Shown here: in pieces, positions 17,403-26,642 of the stretch
Position numbering within the stretch: the stretch's first letter is position 1
Layout of the letters: the number at the start of each line of letters is the position of its first letter
Assembly: GCA_030531085.1 (NCBI GenBank)
Contig: JAUNOM010000002.1
Span: forward strand, 75,094 to 139,093
Source of the DNA: Prevotellaceae bacterium
GTDB lineage: Bacteria; Bacteroidota; Bacteroidia; Bacteroidales; Bacteroidaceae
Direction of reading: 5' to 3'
DNA: 64,000 nucleotides
Position numbers and translations under genes: made by a program
Notes under the pieces: model-generated
The model's database searches: none
What the model was told of the DNA's origin: nothing
Seen by the model: the letters and a program-made list of their open reading frames with translations, nothing else

Positions 17403-19568
17403 ATGGACATCAACCTGACAGAGAAACTAAAGCATTACTTCGGCTTCGACACCTTCAAGGGAGAGCAGGAGGCGATCATACGCAATCTGCTTGCAGGCAA
17501 TGACACCTTCGTGCTCATGCCTACAGGTGGAGGCAAGTCCTTGTGCTACCAGCTGCCGTCCCTCATCATGGACGGCACGGCGATAGTGATATCACCGCTC
17601 ATAGCACTGATGAAGAACCAGGTGGATGTGATAAACGGCATCAGCGAGCACGACGGTGTGGCACACTGTCTGAACTCGTCCATGAACAAGACCGCCATAG
17701 ACCAAGTGAAGAGGGACGTGAAGTCCGGGGTGACAAAGCTGCTGTATATGGCGCCGGAATCACTCACCAAGGAGGAGTATGTCACATTCCTCAGGGACGT
17801 GAGGATATCCTTCTACGCCGTGGACGAGGCGCACTGCATCTCGGAATGGGGACATGACTTCCGCCCGGAGTACCGCCGCATCAGGCCGATAGTGGACGAG
17901 ATAGGGGTGGCACCGGTCATAGCTCTCACAGCAACTGCGACAGAAAAGGTACGGGCTGACATAAAGAAGAGCCTGGGCATCACCGAGGCAAAGGACTTCA
18001 TGAGCTCTTTCAACCGTCCAAGCCTGTATTACGAGGTCAGAACAAAGACGAGCGACATCGACAAACAGATAATAAAGTTCGTGAGACAGCATCCCGGCAA
18101 GAGCGGTATAATATACTGTCTGGCACGGAAGAAGGTGGAGGAGCTGGCCGAAGTGCTGAAGACCAATGACATCAAGGCGGCGCCATACCACGCCGGACTG
18201 GACAATGCGGTACGCAACCAGACACAGGATGACTTCCTCATGGAGCGCATCGACGTGATAGTGGCTACAATAGCGTTCGGCATGGGTATAGACAAACCGG
18301 ACGTAAGGTTCGTCATACACTATGACATACCGAAGTCACTGGAGGGCTACTACCAGGAGACAGGACGCGCGGGACGCGACGGCGGCGAGGGCATCTGCAT
18401 AGCGTTCTACTCGCAGAAGGACCTGCAGAAGCTGGAGAAGTTCATGGACAGCAAGCAGGTGGCGGAGCAGGAGATCGGCAGACATCTGCTGCAGGAGACG
18501 GCGGCATACGCTGAATCATCCATCTGCAGGCGCAAGATGCTGCTGAAGTATTTCGGTGAGGACTACCCAAAGGATAACTGCGGCAACTGTGACAACTGCA
18601 GGCATCCAAAGAAGAAGATTGAGGCTGCCAACGGACTGGCGGCAATAATTACCGCTGTCACGGCACTGAAGGAGAACTACAGGAGCGGATATGTGTTTGA
18701 TTTTATAAAAGGGCGCTCCACAGACGACATAGAGTCACACAAGCACCATATACTGCCCGACTTCGGGTGCGGCGAGGGAATGAACGACAGGCTGTGGAAT
18801 CCTATCCTGCGCCAGGCCATAGTGGAGGGTTATATAAAGAAGGACATAGAGACATACGGCAATCTGAAGGTCACAGAGGCAGGAAAACGCTGGATGAAGA
18901 ACCGCAAGCCGTTCTATGTTACCGAGGACAACAACTACAATGTGGAGACCGTTGAGACTCCGTCAGTAGGCGGAGCACTGGACCCGACACTGTTTGCCAT
19001 GCTGAAGGAGCTGCGCAAGACGGAGGCGAGACGCCACAAGGTGCAGCCGTACATAGTGTTCATGGAGGGTTCTCTGGAGCAGATGGCAACCATGTATCCC
19101 GTAACTTTGCAGGAGCTGCAGAACATACAGGGTGTGGGACAGGGAAAGGCAAGACGCTATGGACAGCCCTTCTGTGACCTGATAAAGAGATATTGTGAGG
19201 AGAATGACATAGTAAGACCGGAGGACATAAGGGTGCGCAGCGTGGCGAAGAACTCCATGCGCAAGGTGAAGATTGTACAGTGCATAGACAGGAAGATGCC
19301 ACTTGACGACATAGCCAAGTCCATGGGAATGAAGTTTGACGAGCTGATCGACGAGCTGGAGGCCATAGTGTACAGCGGTACAAAGCTGAACATAAACTAC
19401 TACATAGAGGACAGTATGTACGAAGAGCAGATTGATGACATATATGACTACTTCGCCGAGGCGGAGACAGACAGTCTGAAAGAGGCGTACGACGAGTTCT
19501 CCGGCGACTACTCTGACGAGGACATCCGGCTTATAAGGCTTATGTACATATCGGAAAAAGCGAATTAA
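17403..19568 (+). CDS. recQ: ATP-dependent DNA helicase RecQ
   Basis: 721 aa. 3'-5' helicase for recombination and fork repair. Superfamily 2 core: motif I GGGKSLCYQLP, motif II DEAH in YAVDEAHCISEWGHDFRPEY, motif VI QETGRAGRDG. The RQC domain carries the zinc cysteines C in SICRRKML and the CGNCDNC cluster, followed by a winged helix. The HRDC domain is near 530-610 (LFAMLKELRKTEARRHKVQPY). A further acidic helical tail of about 100 residues (EDSMYEEQIDDIYDYFAEAE) is typical of Bacteroidetes RecQ. It starts 39 bp after clpX. Confidence 0.96.
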   Translation: MDINLTEKLKHYFGFDTFKGEQEAIIRNLLAGNDTFVLMPTGGGKSLCYQLPSLIMDGTAIVISPLIALMKNQVDVINGISEHDGVAHCLNSSMNKTAIDQVKRDVKSGVTKLLYMAPESLTKEEYVTFLRDVRISFYAVDEAHCISEWGHDFRPEYRRIRPIVDEIGVAPVIALTATATEKVRADIKKSLGITEAKDFMSSFNRPSLYYEVRTKTSDIDKQIIKFVRQHPGKSGIIYCLARKKVEELAEVLKTNDIKAAPYHAGLDNAVRNQTQDDFLMERIDVIVATIAFGMGIDKPDVRFVIHYDIPKSLEGYYQETGRAGRDGGEGICIAFYSQKDLQKLEKFMDSKQVAEQEIGRHLLQETAAYAESSICRRKMLLKYFGEDYPKDNCGNCDNCRHPKKKIEAANGLAAIITAVTALKENYRSGYVFDFIKGRSTDDIESHKHHILPDFGCGEGMNDRLWNPILRQAIVEGYIKKDIETYGNLKVTEAGKRWMKNRKPFYVTEDNNYNVETVETPSVGGALDPTLFAMLKELRKTEARRHKVQPYIVFMEGSLEQMATMYPVTLQELQNIQGVGQGKARRYGQPFCDLIKRYCEENDIVRPEDIRVRSVAKNSMRKVKIVQCIDRKMPLDDIAKSMGMKFDELIDELEAIVYSGTKLNINYYIEDSMYEEQIDDIYDYFAEAETDSLKEAYDEFSGDYSDEDIRLIRLMYISEKAN

Positions 19569-19690
19569 GCGGTTTATAAAATTAAAGATATACAATATTT
19601 CAACAACACTATACGTTATATATAATAAAAGTATAGGCATGGAATATTGGTATGCCTGTTAATAACTAAAAACTATCTGTTAGTAAGAAA

Positions 19691-22195
19691 ATGAAAAAGA
19701 CTCTTTTGATGTTCGTTCTATACGTCATTGGAACTGTAGGCCTGATGGCACAGCAGTCTTCAATGACGGATGATCAGGTTATGCAGTTTGTGATAAGCGA
19801 GCACAATGCCGGTGTGTCACAGGCCAAGATTGTGGAGAAACTGATGAAGAAGGGAGTGGACATCAACCAAATCCGCAGAATAAGACAGAAATACGAGAAG
19901 CAGGTAAAGAGTCAGGGAGCCGGCGCCATAGCTGACGAGGCCGTGGGAAAGACAGAGCAGATCATGCGGACCAACAATGGAAAGGGGCAACGCAGCGCAA
20001 GAAACACCGGTATGGAACAGTCCGATAAAAATCCGGACGCCACCCAAAAGGGAGTGAGAGGTGATGCCGCCGCAGGAGATGAGGAGGCAGAAGAGGCGCT
20101 GTCTGCGATGCAGATGCCCGCAATGCAGGTTGGAGAGACCCTATACAAGGGTAACAAGGTATTCGGCCGTGACATATTCAACAATACGGAACTGACCTTT
20201 GAGCCGGCCATGAACATCGCCACTCCACAGAACTATGTGGTAGGGCCTGGAGACAATATAAAGGTGGACATATACGGTGCGTCACAGAAATCGGACGTAT
20301 ACACAGTGAGTCCGGACGGTGACATAACGGTGCCGGGCTTCGGACCTATCAACCTTAGCGGACTGACGGTAAGCCAGGCCACTGCACGCCTGCGCTCCAC
20401 TCTCGGCAGCCGATACAGCAGCAGCAGCATAAAGGCATCATTGGGACAGACACGCACCATAACAGTAAACGTGATGGGCGAGGTCAGAATACCGGGAACA
20501 TACACACTGTCAGCATTCGCCAGCGTGTTCCATGCGCTGTATATGGCAGGTGGCATCAGCGAGATAGGCACCCTGCGTAACATCAAGGTGTACCGCAACG
20601 GAAAGCTCGTGACGACAGTGGACGTTTATGACTACATACTGAACGGCAAACTGAAGGGCAATGTGCGCCTTGCGGACAATGACGTGATAGTAGTAGGCCC
20701 ATTCGAGTGCATGACAAACATCACAGGAAAGGTGAAAAGGCCTATGTACTATGAGATGAAGAGGAACGAGAGCGTAGGCACATTGTTGAAGTACGCCGGC
20801 GGCTTTGAGAGTGACGCTTACACTAAGAGTCTGAGAGTTGTAAGGAATAATGGTACAAGGCGTTCTGTTTTCAACGTCAATGAGTTTGATATGTCATCAT
20901 TCAGGATGGCAGACGGCGACGTGGTAAGCGTGGACTCTATCCTTGACCGCTTTGAGAACATGGTGGAGGTAAAGGGAGCGGTGTTCCGTCCCGGTATGTA
21001 TCAGTTGGGTGGCGAGCTGACAACAGTGAGAGGACTGCTGGAACAGTGTGACGGTGTGACAGAGGAAGCCTTCACCGCGCGTGGAGTGATGCACCGCATG
21101 AACCCTGACCGCACACTGAAAGTGATGAGCGTTGACGTAGAGGGCATTCTTAACGGCACCTCACCGGACATTGCATTGCAAAACGAGGATGTGCTGTTCA
21201 TACCCACAAAGAATGAGAACATGACGGAACGCACCATCACTATACATGGAGAGGTGAACTACCCCGGCATATACAAGTATGCGGACAATGAGACACTGGA
21301 GGACTTTGTGCTACAGGCAGGAGGTCTGAAGGAGACAGCCTCAACGGTGAAAGTGGATGTGGCACGGAGAATTTATGACAGCAAAGCACTGACATCTGAC
21401 TCCCTCATAGCCAAGACCTACAGTTTCTCCCTGCGCGAGGGCTTTGTGGTGGACGGAGAACAGGGCTTCGTCCTAAAGCCATTTGACGAGGTGTATGTGC
21501 GCCGCAGTCCTGGATATGCGACACAGCAGAACGTAAGCATCATGGGAGAGGTGAACTTCCCCGGCTCATACACATTGAGCAAGCGCGAGACAAGACTGTC
21601 GGATATAGTTAAGGCGGCAGGCGGACCAAGCATCACCGCATACGTGAAAGGCGCAAGACTGGAGAGAACCATCACCAACGAGGAGCGTATAAGGATGCAG
21701 CAGGTAATGAAAATGGCTAAGATGAAGAGCGATGACAAGGACTCCATCAACACACAGCTGCTTGACTTAGGAGAGAAATATTACGTTGGCATACAGCTTG
21801 ACAAGGCCATTGAGAACCCGGGAAGCGACTACGACCTCGTATTACGTGAGAACGACCGTATCATTGTGCCGGAGTATATCAACACGGTAAAGATAAGCGG
21901 TGACGTTCCTTTCCCGAACACTGTGGCATACAAGAAAGGCGAGAATGCGAAATACTATATCAATCAGGCCGGTGGCTTCGGGCAACGCGCAAAGAAAAGC
22001 CATACGTACATAGTACACATGAACGGTACTGTGAACCAAATGGGAAAGGGCAGCAAGCCGACTCCGGGCTCGGAGATAATAGTACCAACCAAGCCAAAGA
22101 CTGATGCGGCACAGCTGTCACAATGGCTCGCCATCGGCACATCTACAGCGTCTATAGCCACAATGATTGCGACAATAGCCAATCTTATTAAATAA
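19691..22195 (+). CDS. SLBB-domain polysaccharide export protein (Wza-like)
   Basis: 834 aa. A signal peptide (MKKTLLMFVLYVIGTVGLMAQ) is followed by a helical/low-complexity stretch (to about 160), then a polysaccharide export (PES) domain with NYVVGPGDNIKVDIYG and SPDGDITVPGFGPI, then a series of SLBB repeats (e.g. ITVNVMGEVRIPGTYTLSA, ITIHGEVNYPGIYKYA, VSIMGEVNFPGSYTLS). A C-terminal hydrophobic helix (WLAIGTSTASIATMIATIANL) may span the outer membrane, as in Wza. This is the multi-SLBB form found in Bacteroidetes capsule and EPS loci. It opens the polysaccharide locus; the 122-bp leader contains a small AGGCAT/ATGCCT hairpin (19635-19657). Confidence 0.9.
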   Translation: MKKTLLMFVLYVIGTVGLMAQQSSMTDDQVMQFVISEHNAGVSQAKIVEKLMKKGVDINQIRRIRQKYEKQVKSQGAGAIADEAVGKTEQIMRTNNGKGQRSARNTGMEQSDKNPDATQKGVRGDAAAGDEEAEEALSAMQMPAMQVGETLYKGNKVFGRDIFNNTELTFEPAMNIATPQNYVVGPGDNIKVDIYGASQKSDVYTVSPDGDITVPGFGPINLSGLTVSQATARLRSTLGSRYSSSSIKASLGQTRTITVNVMGEVRIPGTYTLSAFASVFHALYMAGGISEIGTLRNIKVYRNGKLVTTVDVYDYILNGKLKGNVRLADNDVIVVGPFECMTNITGKVKRPMYYEMKRNESVGTLLKYAGGFESDAYTKSLRVVRNNGTRRSVFNVNEFDMSSFRMADGDVVSVDSILDRFENMVEVKGAVFRPGMYQLGGELTTVRGLLEQCDGVTEEAFTARGVMHRMNPDRTLKVMSVDVEGILNGTSPDIALQNEDVLFIPTKNENMTERTITIHGEVNYPGIYKYADNETLEDFVLQAGGLKETASTVKVDVARRIYDSKALTSDSLIAKTYSFSLREGFVVDGEQGFVLKPFDEVYVRRSPGYATQQNVSIMGEVNFPGSYTLSKRETRLSDIVKAAGGPSITAYVKGARLERTITNEERIRMQQVMKMAKMKSDDKDSINTQLLDLGEKYYVGIQLDKAIENPGSDYDLVLRENDRIIVPEYINTVKISGDVPFPNTVAYKKGENAKYYINQAGGFGQRAKKSHTYIVHMNGTVNQMGKGSKPTPGSEIIVPTKPKTDAAQLSQWLAIGTSTASIATMIATIANLIK

Positions 22196-22230
22196 TACAA
22201 GAAACGAAACGCCCTTAATACTTATATATA

Positions 22231-23559
22231 ATGAAAATAGCAGTAGCAGGCACAGGATATGTAGGTCTGAGCATGGCCACTCTTCTGGCACAGCATCATG
22301 AGGTGACAGCCGTTGACGTGATACCTGAAAAGGTAGAGAAAATAAACAGACGCATATCCCCCATACAGGATGAGTATATAGAGAAGTTCTTCAAAGAGAA
22401 AGAGCTGAACCTGACAGCGACACTGGATGGTGCTGCCGCATACAGGGATGCGGATTTCATAATCATTGCGGCTCCTACAAACTATGACGCCGTGACAAAC
22501 AATTTCGACACACATCACATTGAGGATGTCATAGATCTTGTGCTGAGCACAGGTTCGGAAGCCACAATGGTAATTAAGTCCACAATTCCTGTGGGATATA
22601 CACGCTCACTGTATGTCAAATATGCCAAGCGATTCAAAGAGGAGGGACGCGACAGCTCACAGAAACTGCGGCTGCTGTTCTCGCCGGAGTTCCTGCGTGA
22701 GAGCAAGGCGCTATACGATAATCTGTATCCTTCACGAATAATCGTGGGCTATCCGAAACTGATAGACAGTGAGGAGCACACAACGGAAAACGATGCCATA
22801 AAGGCAATAGCGGGCAATCATTTAAAAGAGGCGGCGCATACCTTTGCGACACTGCTGCAGGAAGGGGCAGTAAAAAAGGACATAGACACTCTGTTCATGG
22901 GCATGAAAGAGGCGGAAGCGGTGAAACTGTTTGCCAACACATACCTTGCTCTGCGCGTGTCATACTTCAACGAACTGGACACTTACGCTGAAATGAAAGG
23001 CCTGGATACGCAGGCTATCATTCAGGGTGTGGGATTAGACCCACGCATAGGCACACATTATAACAATCCGTCCTTCGGATACGGAGGCTACTGTCTGCCT
23101 AAAGATACAAAACAGTTGCTGGCAAACTACCGCGATGTGCCGCAGAACATGATGACGGCCATTGTTGAGAGCAACCGTACACGCAAGGACTATATTGCGG
23201 ATGCCGTACTAAAGAAGGCTGGATATTACGCATACAGCTTCAATAACGAGTTTGGAGCAGCCGACAGCAAGTCCGCACCTGTTATAGGGGTATACCGGTT
23301 GACAATGAAGTCTAATTCGGATAACTTCCGTCAGTCTGCCATACAGGGAATAATGAAGCGCATAAAGGCGAAAGGTGCTACAGTAATAATATACGAGCCG
23401 ACGCTGGAGGATGGCACAACTTTCTTCGGCTCACGAGTAGTCAACGACATAAAGGCGTTTAAACAACAGAGCAACGCTATCATTGCCAACCGTTACGACT
23501 CCATACTTGACGATGTACAGGAGAAGGTATACACTCGTGACATATTCAGAAGAGATTAA
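22231..23559 (+). CDS. ugd: UDP-glucose 6-dehydrogenase
   Basis: 442 aa. Oxidises UDP-glucose to UDP-glucuronate with two NAD+, supplying a uronic acid donor. N-terminal Rossmann motif [10 protein letters not shown] (7-16), the STIPVGYT block (117-124), and the catalytic cysteine C288 in [13 protein letters not shown]. Length is normal. It lies between the export gene and the HEPN/MNT pair and is probably co-transcribed. It could also act on UDP-ManNAc or UDP-GalNAc, as sequence alone does not fully separate these dehydrogenases. Confidence 0.92.
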   Translation: MKIAVAGTGYVGLSMATLLAQHHEVTAVDVIPEKVEKINRRISPIQDEYIEKFFKEKELNLTATLDGAAAYRDADFIIIAAPTNYDAVTNNFDTHHIEDVIDLVLSTGSEATMVIKSTIPVGYTRSLYVKYAKRFKEEGRDSSQKLRLLFSPEFLRESKALYDNLYPSRIIVGYPKLIDSEEHTTENDAIKAIAGNHLKEAAHTFATLLQEGAVKKDIDTLFMGMKEAEAVKLFANTYLALRVSYFNELDTYAEMKGLDTQAIIQGVGLDPRIGTHYNNPSFGYGGYCLPKDTKQLLANYRDVPQNMMTAIVESNRTRKDYIADAVLKKAGYYAYSFNNEFGAADSKSAPVIGVYRLTMKSNSDNFRQSAIQGIMKRIKAKGATVIIYEPTLEDGTTFFGSRVVNDIKAFKQQSNAIIANRYDSILDDVQEKVYTRDIFRRD

Positions 23560-23571
23560 ACAACGCATATA

Positions 23572-23877
23572 ATGCATGGCATTGGGATATCTGACATAGA
23601 GGAAAGCAAACTGATTTCCGTACTAAAATCTTACCCTGCAGTGGAGAAAGCAGTTGTATACGGCTCAAGGGCCAAGGGCAACTATAAAGCATTCTCTGAT
23701 ATAGACATGACACTGTTCGGAGATAAGCTGACCCATTCTGATTTGATTCATATATATTCAGACATTGATGACCTGCTGCTTCCGTACGAGATGGATTTGT
23801 CGTTATACAAGTCTCTAAATAATAAAGCCCTGATTGACCACATCAATAGAGTGGGTATCACCATTTACCAGACATGA
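23572..23877 (+). CDS. mntA: MNT-domain nucleotidyltransferase, antitoxin of a HEPN/MNT pair
   Basis: 101 aa minimal nucleotidyltransferase. The exact family signature GSX10DXD is present: G31-S32 in VVYGSRAKG and D43, D45 in FSDIDMTLFG; a third acidic residue lies in EMDLSLYK (D75). In type VII toxin-antitoxin pairs this enzyme AMPylates a tyrosine of the HEPN toxin and neutralises it. The stop overlaps the start of the HEPN gene (ATGA), so the two are translated together. It starts 12 bp behind ugd inside the polysaccharide locus. Function is inferred from family and gene pairing. Confidence 0.85.
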   Translation: MHGIGISDIEESKLISVLKSYPAVEKAVVYGSRAKGNYKAFSDIDMTLFGDKLTHSDLIHIYSDIDDLLLPYEMDLSLYKSLNNKALIDHINRVGITIYQT

Positions 23878-24311
23878 TTATGGAAGATGTTTTAGACATA
23901 CGTTGGAAGCAACGCTTTGAGAATTTCAAGCGCGCATATACAAGACTCTCCGATGCAATACTGACAATAGAGTCACTTCATGATACGGACAGTGCTACAT
24001 TAGAACTTATGGAGGAAGGTCTGATACAAAGATTCGAGTACACTCACGAATTGGCATGGAACGTATTGAAAGACTATCTGCACTACGAGGGATACAATGA
24101 CATCAATGGTTCACGCAGTGCCATACGCAAAGCACTCGCCATAGGTCTTATAGAAGACCGGCGTTGGATGGACAGTATAAATGACCGTAACCTTACATCG
24201 CACTCATACGATGAGGAGACGACAACAAACATTCAGCAAAACATAATAAACATATACTACCCTCTCTTCACACAACTCCTAAAGAAGATGGAGGAGATGA
24301 CCAAACAATAA
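23874..24311 (+). CDS. hepT: HEPN-domain RNase toxin (HI0074/HepT-like)
   Basis: 145 aa all-helical protein of the HI0074 'nucleotidyltransferase substrate-binding' family. It has the HEPN motif RX4HXY: R105-NLTS-H110-S-Y112, including the tyrosine that the partner MNT enzyme AMPylates in studied pairs. The family cleaves RNA (tRNA in studied cases) when unmodified. An ATG at 23880 (two codons in) is an equally good start. The gene overlaps mntA by 4 bp and lies 14 bp before the wzz-like gene, inside the same likely transcript. Confidence 0.85.
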   Translation: MIMEDVLDIRWKQRFENFKRAYTRLSDAILTIESLHDTDSATLELMEEGLIQRFEYTHELAWNVLKDYLHYEGYNDINGSRSAIRKALAIGLIEDRRWMDSINDRNLTSHSYDEETTTNIQQNIINIYYPLFTQLLKKMEEMTKQ

Positions 24312-24325
24312 TATCTACCACAACA

Positions 24326-25384
24326 ATGACAGAAGACGAAAAGAAAGACATAATAGACCTTGGCAAGATTGTTAGGACATTATACGCCAAAAAGAAGATT
24401 TTCTTCTACGTTTGGCCCATAGTGTTCATACTCTCATGTATCTGGGTACTTCCACAACCACGCTACTATAACTGTAGTGTATCATTGGCTCCAGAGGCTG
24501 CCGGCGAGGACATTGCCGGCGGATTATCGTCCATCGCCTCAAACTTTGGAGTAAATATAGGAGGTGGAGGCAGTGATGCCATATACCCTATGCTGTATCC
24601 GGAGCTTATGGAATCAAACGAGTTTGTTGTGGGACTGCTCGGAATAAAGGTGAAGACAGAGGATGGTACTGTGAACACAGACTACTACACCTATCTCACA
24701 AAACATCAGAAAAAGAACTGGCTCACACAACCTTTTACTAAATTAAAGAAGACAATAATCAACTGGTTCTCATCAAAAACAAAGAAAGGTCCCAGCGGAG
24801 TAAAAGAAATAAATCCTTTCATGCTGTCGGAATACGATTTCAATATTGTAGAAGGTGTTAAGAGTAAAATAAGATGCACAGTAGACAAGAAGACTGAAGT
24901 CATTAGCATAAGCGTAGAAGATCAAGACCGGCTTGTCTGCGCGACCCTTGCCGACTCCGTTCGCCAGCATTTGCAGACGTTCATTACAGAATATCGCACA
25001 AGCAAGGCACGCCTTGATGTAGAGCATTATAAAGACTTGGCTGACAGTGCTCTTGCTGAATACAACACCGCAATGAAAAGATATAGCAACTATTGCGATG
25101 CGAACCAAGACATCATCCTACAATCCTCCGTATCCGAACGTGACAAGCTGGAAAGCGATATGCAGCTGAAATACAACACATACACCGCTATGTGCACCCA
25201 GTATGAAGCAATGAAAGCAAAGCTACAAGAGCGCACACCTGCATTCACAACGCTTAAAAGCGCCACGGTCCCCATCAAGCCTGCAGGACCCAAGCGTATG
25301 TTATTCGTTGTCGGTATGGAAATATTGGCATCCATTTGTCTCGCTTTCTATATCACAAGAAAGCAATTAACTCCAAGACTATAG
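24326..25384 (+). CDS. Wzz-type chain-length determinant (polysaccharide co-polymerase)
   Basis: 352 aa. TM1 at about 28-46 (IFFYVWPIVFILSCIWVL) and TM2 near the C-terminus (MLFVVGMEILASICLAFYI) enclose a periplasmic domain with a long helical part (TSKARLDVEHYKDLADSALAEY and following). PAGPKRMLFV before TM2 matches the Wzz proline-rich signature. There is no cytoplasmic Walker motif or tyrosine cluster, so it is a kinase-less co-polymerase that sets chain length with the Wzy-like polymerase next door. Base composition begins to fall just after this gene. Confidence 0.85.
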   Translation: MTEDEKKDIIDLGKIVRTLYAKKKIFFYVWPIVFILSCIWVLPQPRYYNCSVSLAPEAAGEDIAGGLSSIASNFGVNIGGGGSDAIYPMLYPELMESNEFVVGLLGIKVKTEDGTVNTDYYTYLTKHQKKNWLTQPFTKLKKTIINWFSSKTKKGPSGVKEINPFMLSEYDFNIVEGVKSKIRCTVDKKTEVISISVEDQDRLVCATLADSVRQHLQTFITEYRTSKARLDVEHYKDLADSALAEYNTAMKRYSNYCDANQDIILQSSVSERDKLESDMQLKYNTYTAMCTQYEAMKAKLQERTPAFTTLKSATVPIKPAGPKRMLFVVGMEILASICLAFYITRKQLTPRL

Positions 25385-25403
25385 ATTGCGTAGTTTTTTC
25401 TTT

Positions 25404-26642
25404 ATGTCAGATTGGAATTTGAGTTTAGACATAAAACGACAATACTGGATAAACTGGTTTCTCGTTCCATTATTGCTGGCACACAAATATCTTGAGCTTG
25501 CAATATATGATAGGTTTGCTCTTTTGTCACTTATAATTCATGGTGGTACAATATTAGCAAGCCTATTATTGGTGTTCTTTGTAACATTTACGAGACGATT
25601 ACATTTATTTGAACTGTATGGACTTATATATATATTCTTTATCATAACCATAGCAATCCTTATGGGAACGGACATTAAAACGTATGTCCTTTACAGTGCC
25701 GTGGATTTATTGCTCACTATATTTCTCTTCTTATACAATAGAGAGGAGAATATGGTATCATTCTTGAAGATTTGCACCGCAACAGCCTGTATATACATAT
25801 ATATGGGTGATGTACAAATGATTCTTGATCCTCAATGGCTAATAGAATCAAAAGAATATTTCGAAGGGTATCTTCTTGGTGGAAATTACAATCAGATTGG
25901 TGTAAGAATGATTTTGACTATACTCCTAACACTCATTACAAGAGAGTATGGAAGATGGTGGCGTATCAACAGTAATATCCTAATTGTCAATTCCATTCTT
26001 GTAGAAGCCGCCGTAGGTTCCATGACATCACTATCCTGCATTGGTATGTTTGTAATATATATGTGTGTTACAAATATTCAATTAAAACGACTTGGAACCA
26101 TACTGTTGTTCTCATACACTATTTTTTTTCAAATATTCATCTGTTTTAATGGCAACGACTTATACAACAATGAATATGCCGTATATATCATTCAAGATGT
26201 ATTGGGAAAAGACATGACATTTACTGGCCGAACATACTTGTGGAGTGGTGCAATGCAATTATTTGGGGATTCTCCTATATGGGGATACGGAGCTATCACA
26301 CAAGACTGGTATGTAGAACATCTCTCAGGATTAGGCTTAGGTACTCACAATTACATTTACGAAGAACTGTTAAGAGGAGGCATCATAGGATTTAGTATTT
26401 TTACCTTCATTGGTTTATATGCAGCAAGAAGATGTGCAATATGTGACATTAGTAATAAGATGTTGCGGGAAAATATGCTCTTTGGTGCATCAACCCTTCT
26501 ATTCATGCAAACGATGGAAGCATATCCAACATTTTATATATTTTTCATATTCAATCTTCTTTACAACCTTTCTTACTCACAAATAGAGCAAAATGTTGTT
26601 ACTGTAACTAACCCACAAAAGATCATATATGAATCCAACTAA
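25404..26642 (+). CDS. Wzy-like polysaccharide polymerase
   Basis: 412 aa from the ATG at 25404; an in-frame TTG 18 bp upstream is less likely. About ten to eleven hydrophobic spans, with a larger loop (residues near 275-315: DMTFTGRTYLWSGAMQLFGD and GYGAITQDW) that resembles the periplasmic loop of O-antigen polymerases, including the 'GR...W' pattern of the Wzy/WaaL superfamily. Sequence is very AT-rich compared with ugd. Its place between Wzz and Wzx supports the role; Wzy proteins are too divergent to be named by motif alone. The stop overlaps the flippase start by 14 bp. Confidence 0.75.
   Translation: MSDWNLSLDIKRQYWINWFLVPLLLAHKYLELAIYDRFALLSLIIHGGTILASLLLVFFVTFTRRLHLFELYGLIYIFFIITIAILMGTDIKTYVLYSAVDLLLTIFLFLYNREENMVSFLKICTATACIYIYMGDVQMILDPQWLIESKEYFEGYLLGGNYNQIGVRMILTILLTLITREYGRWWRINSNILIVNSILVEAAVGSMTSLSCIGMFVIYMCVTNIQLKRLGTILLFSYTIFFQIFICFNGNDLYNNEYAVYIIQDVLGKDMTFTGRTYLWSGAMQLFGDSPIWGYGAITQDWYVEHLSGLGLGTHNYIYEELLRGGIIGFSIFTFIGLYAARRCAICDISNKMLRENMLFGASTLLFMQTMEAYPTFYIFFIFNLLYNLSYSQIEQNVVTVTNPQKIIYESN

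Noticed and set aside
24326..25384. Tyrosine autokinase (Wzc) reading of the wzz-like gene
   Set aside because: No Walker A/B motif or C-terminal tyrosine cluster; only the two-span Wzz part is present.
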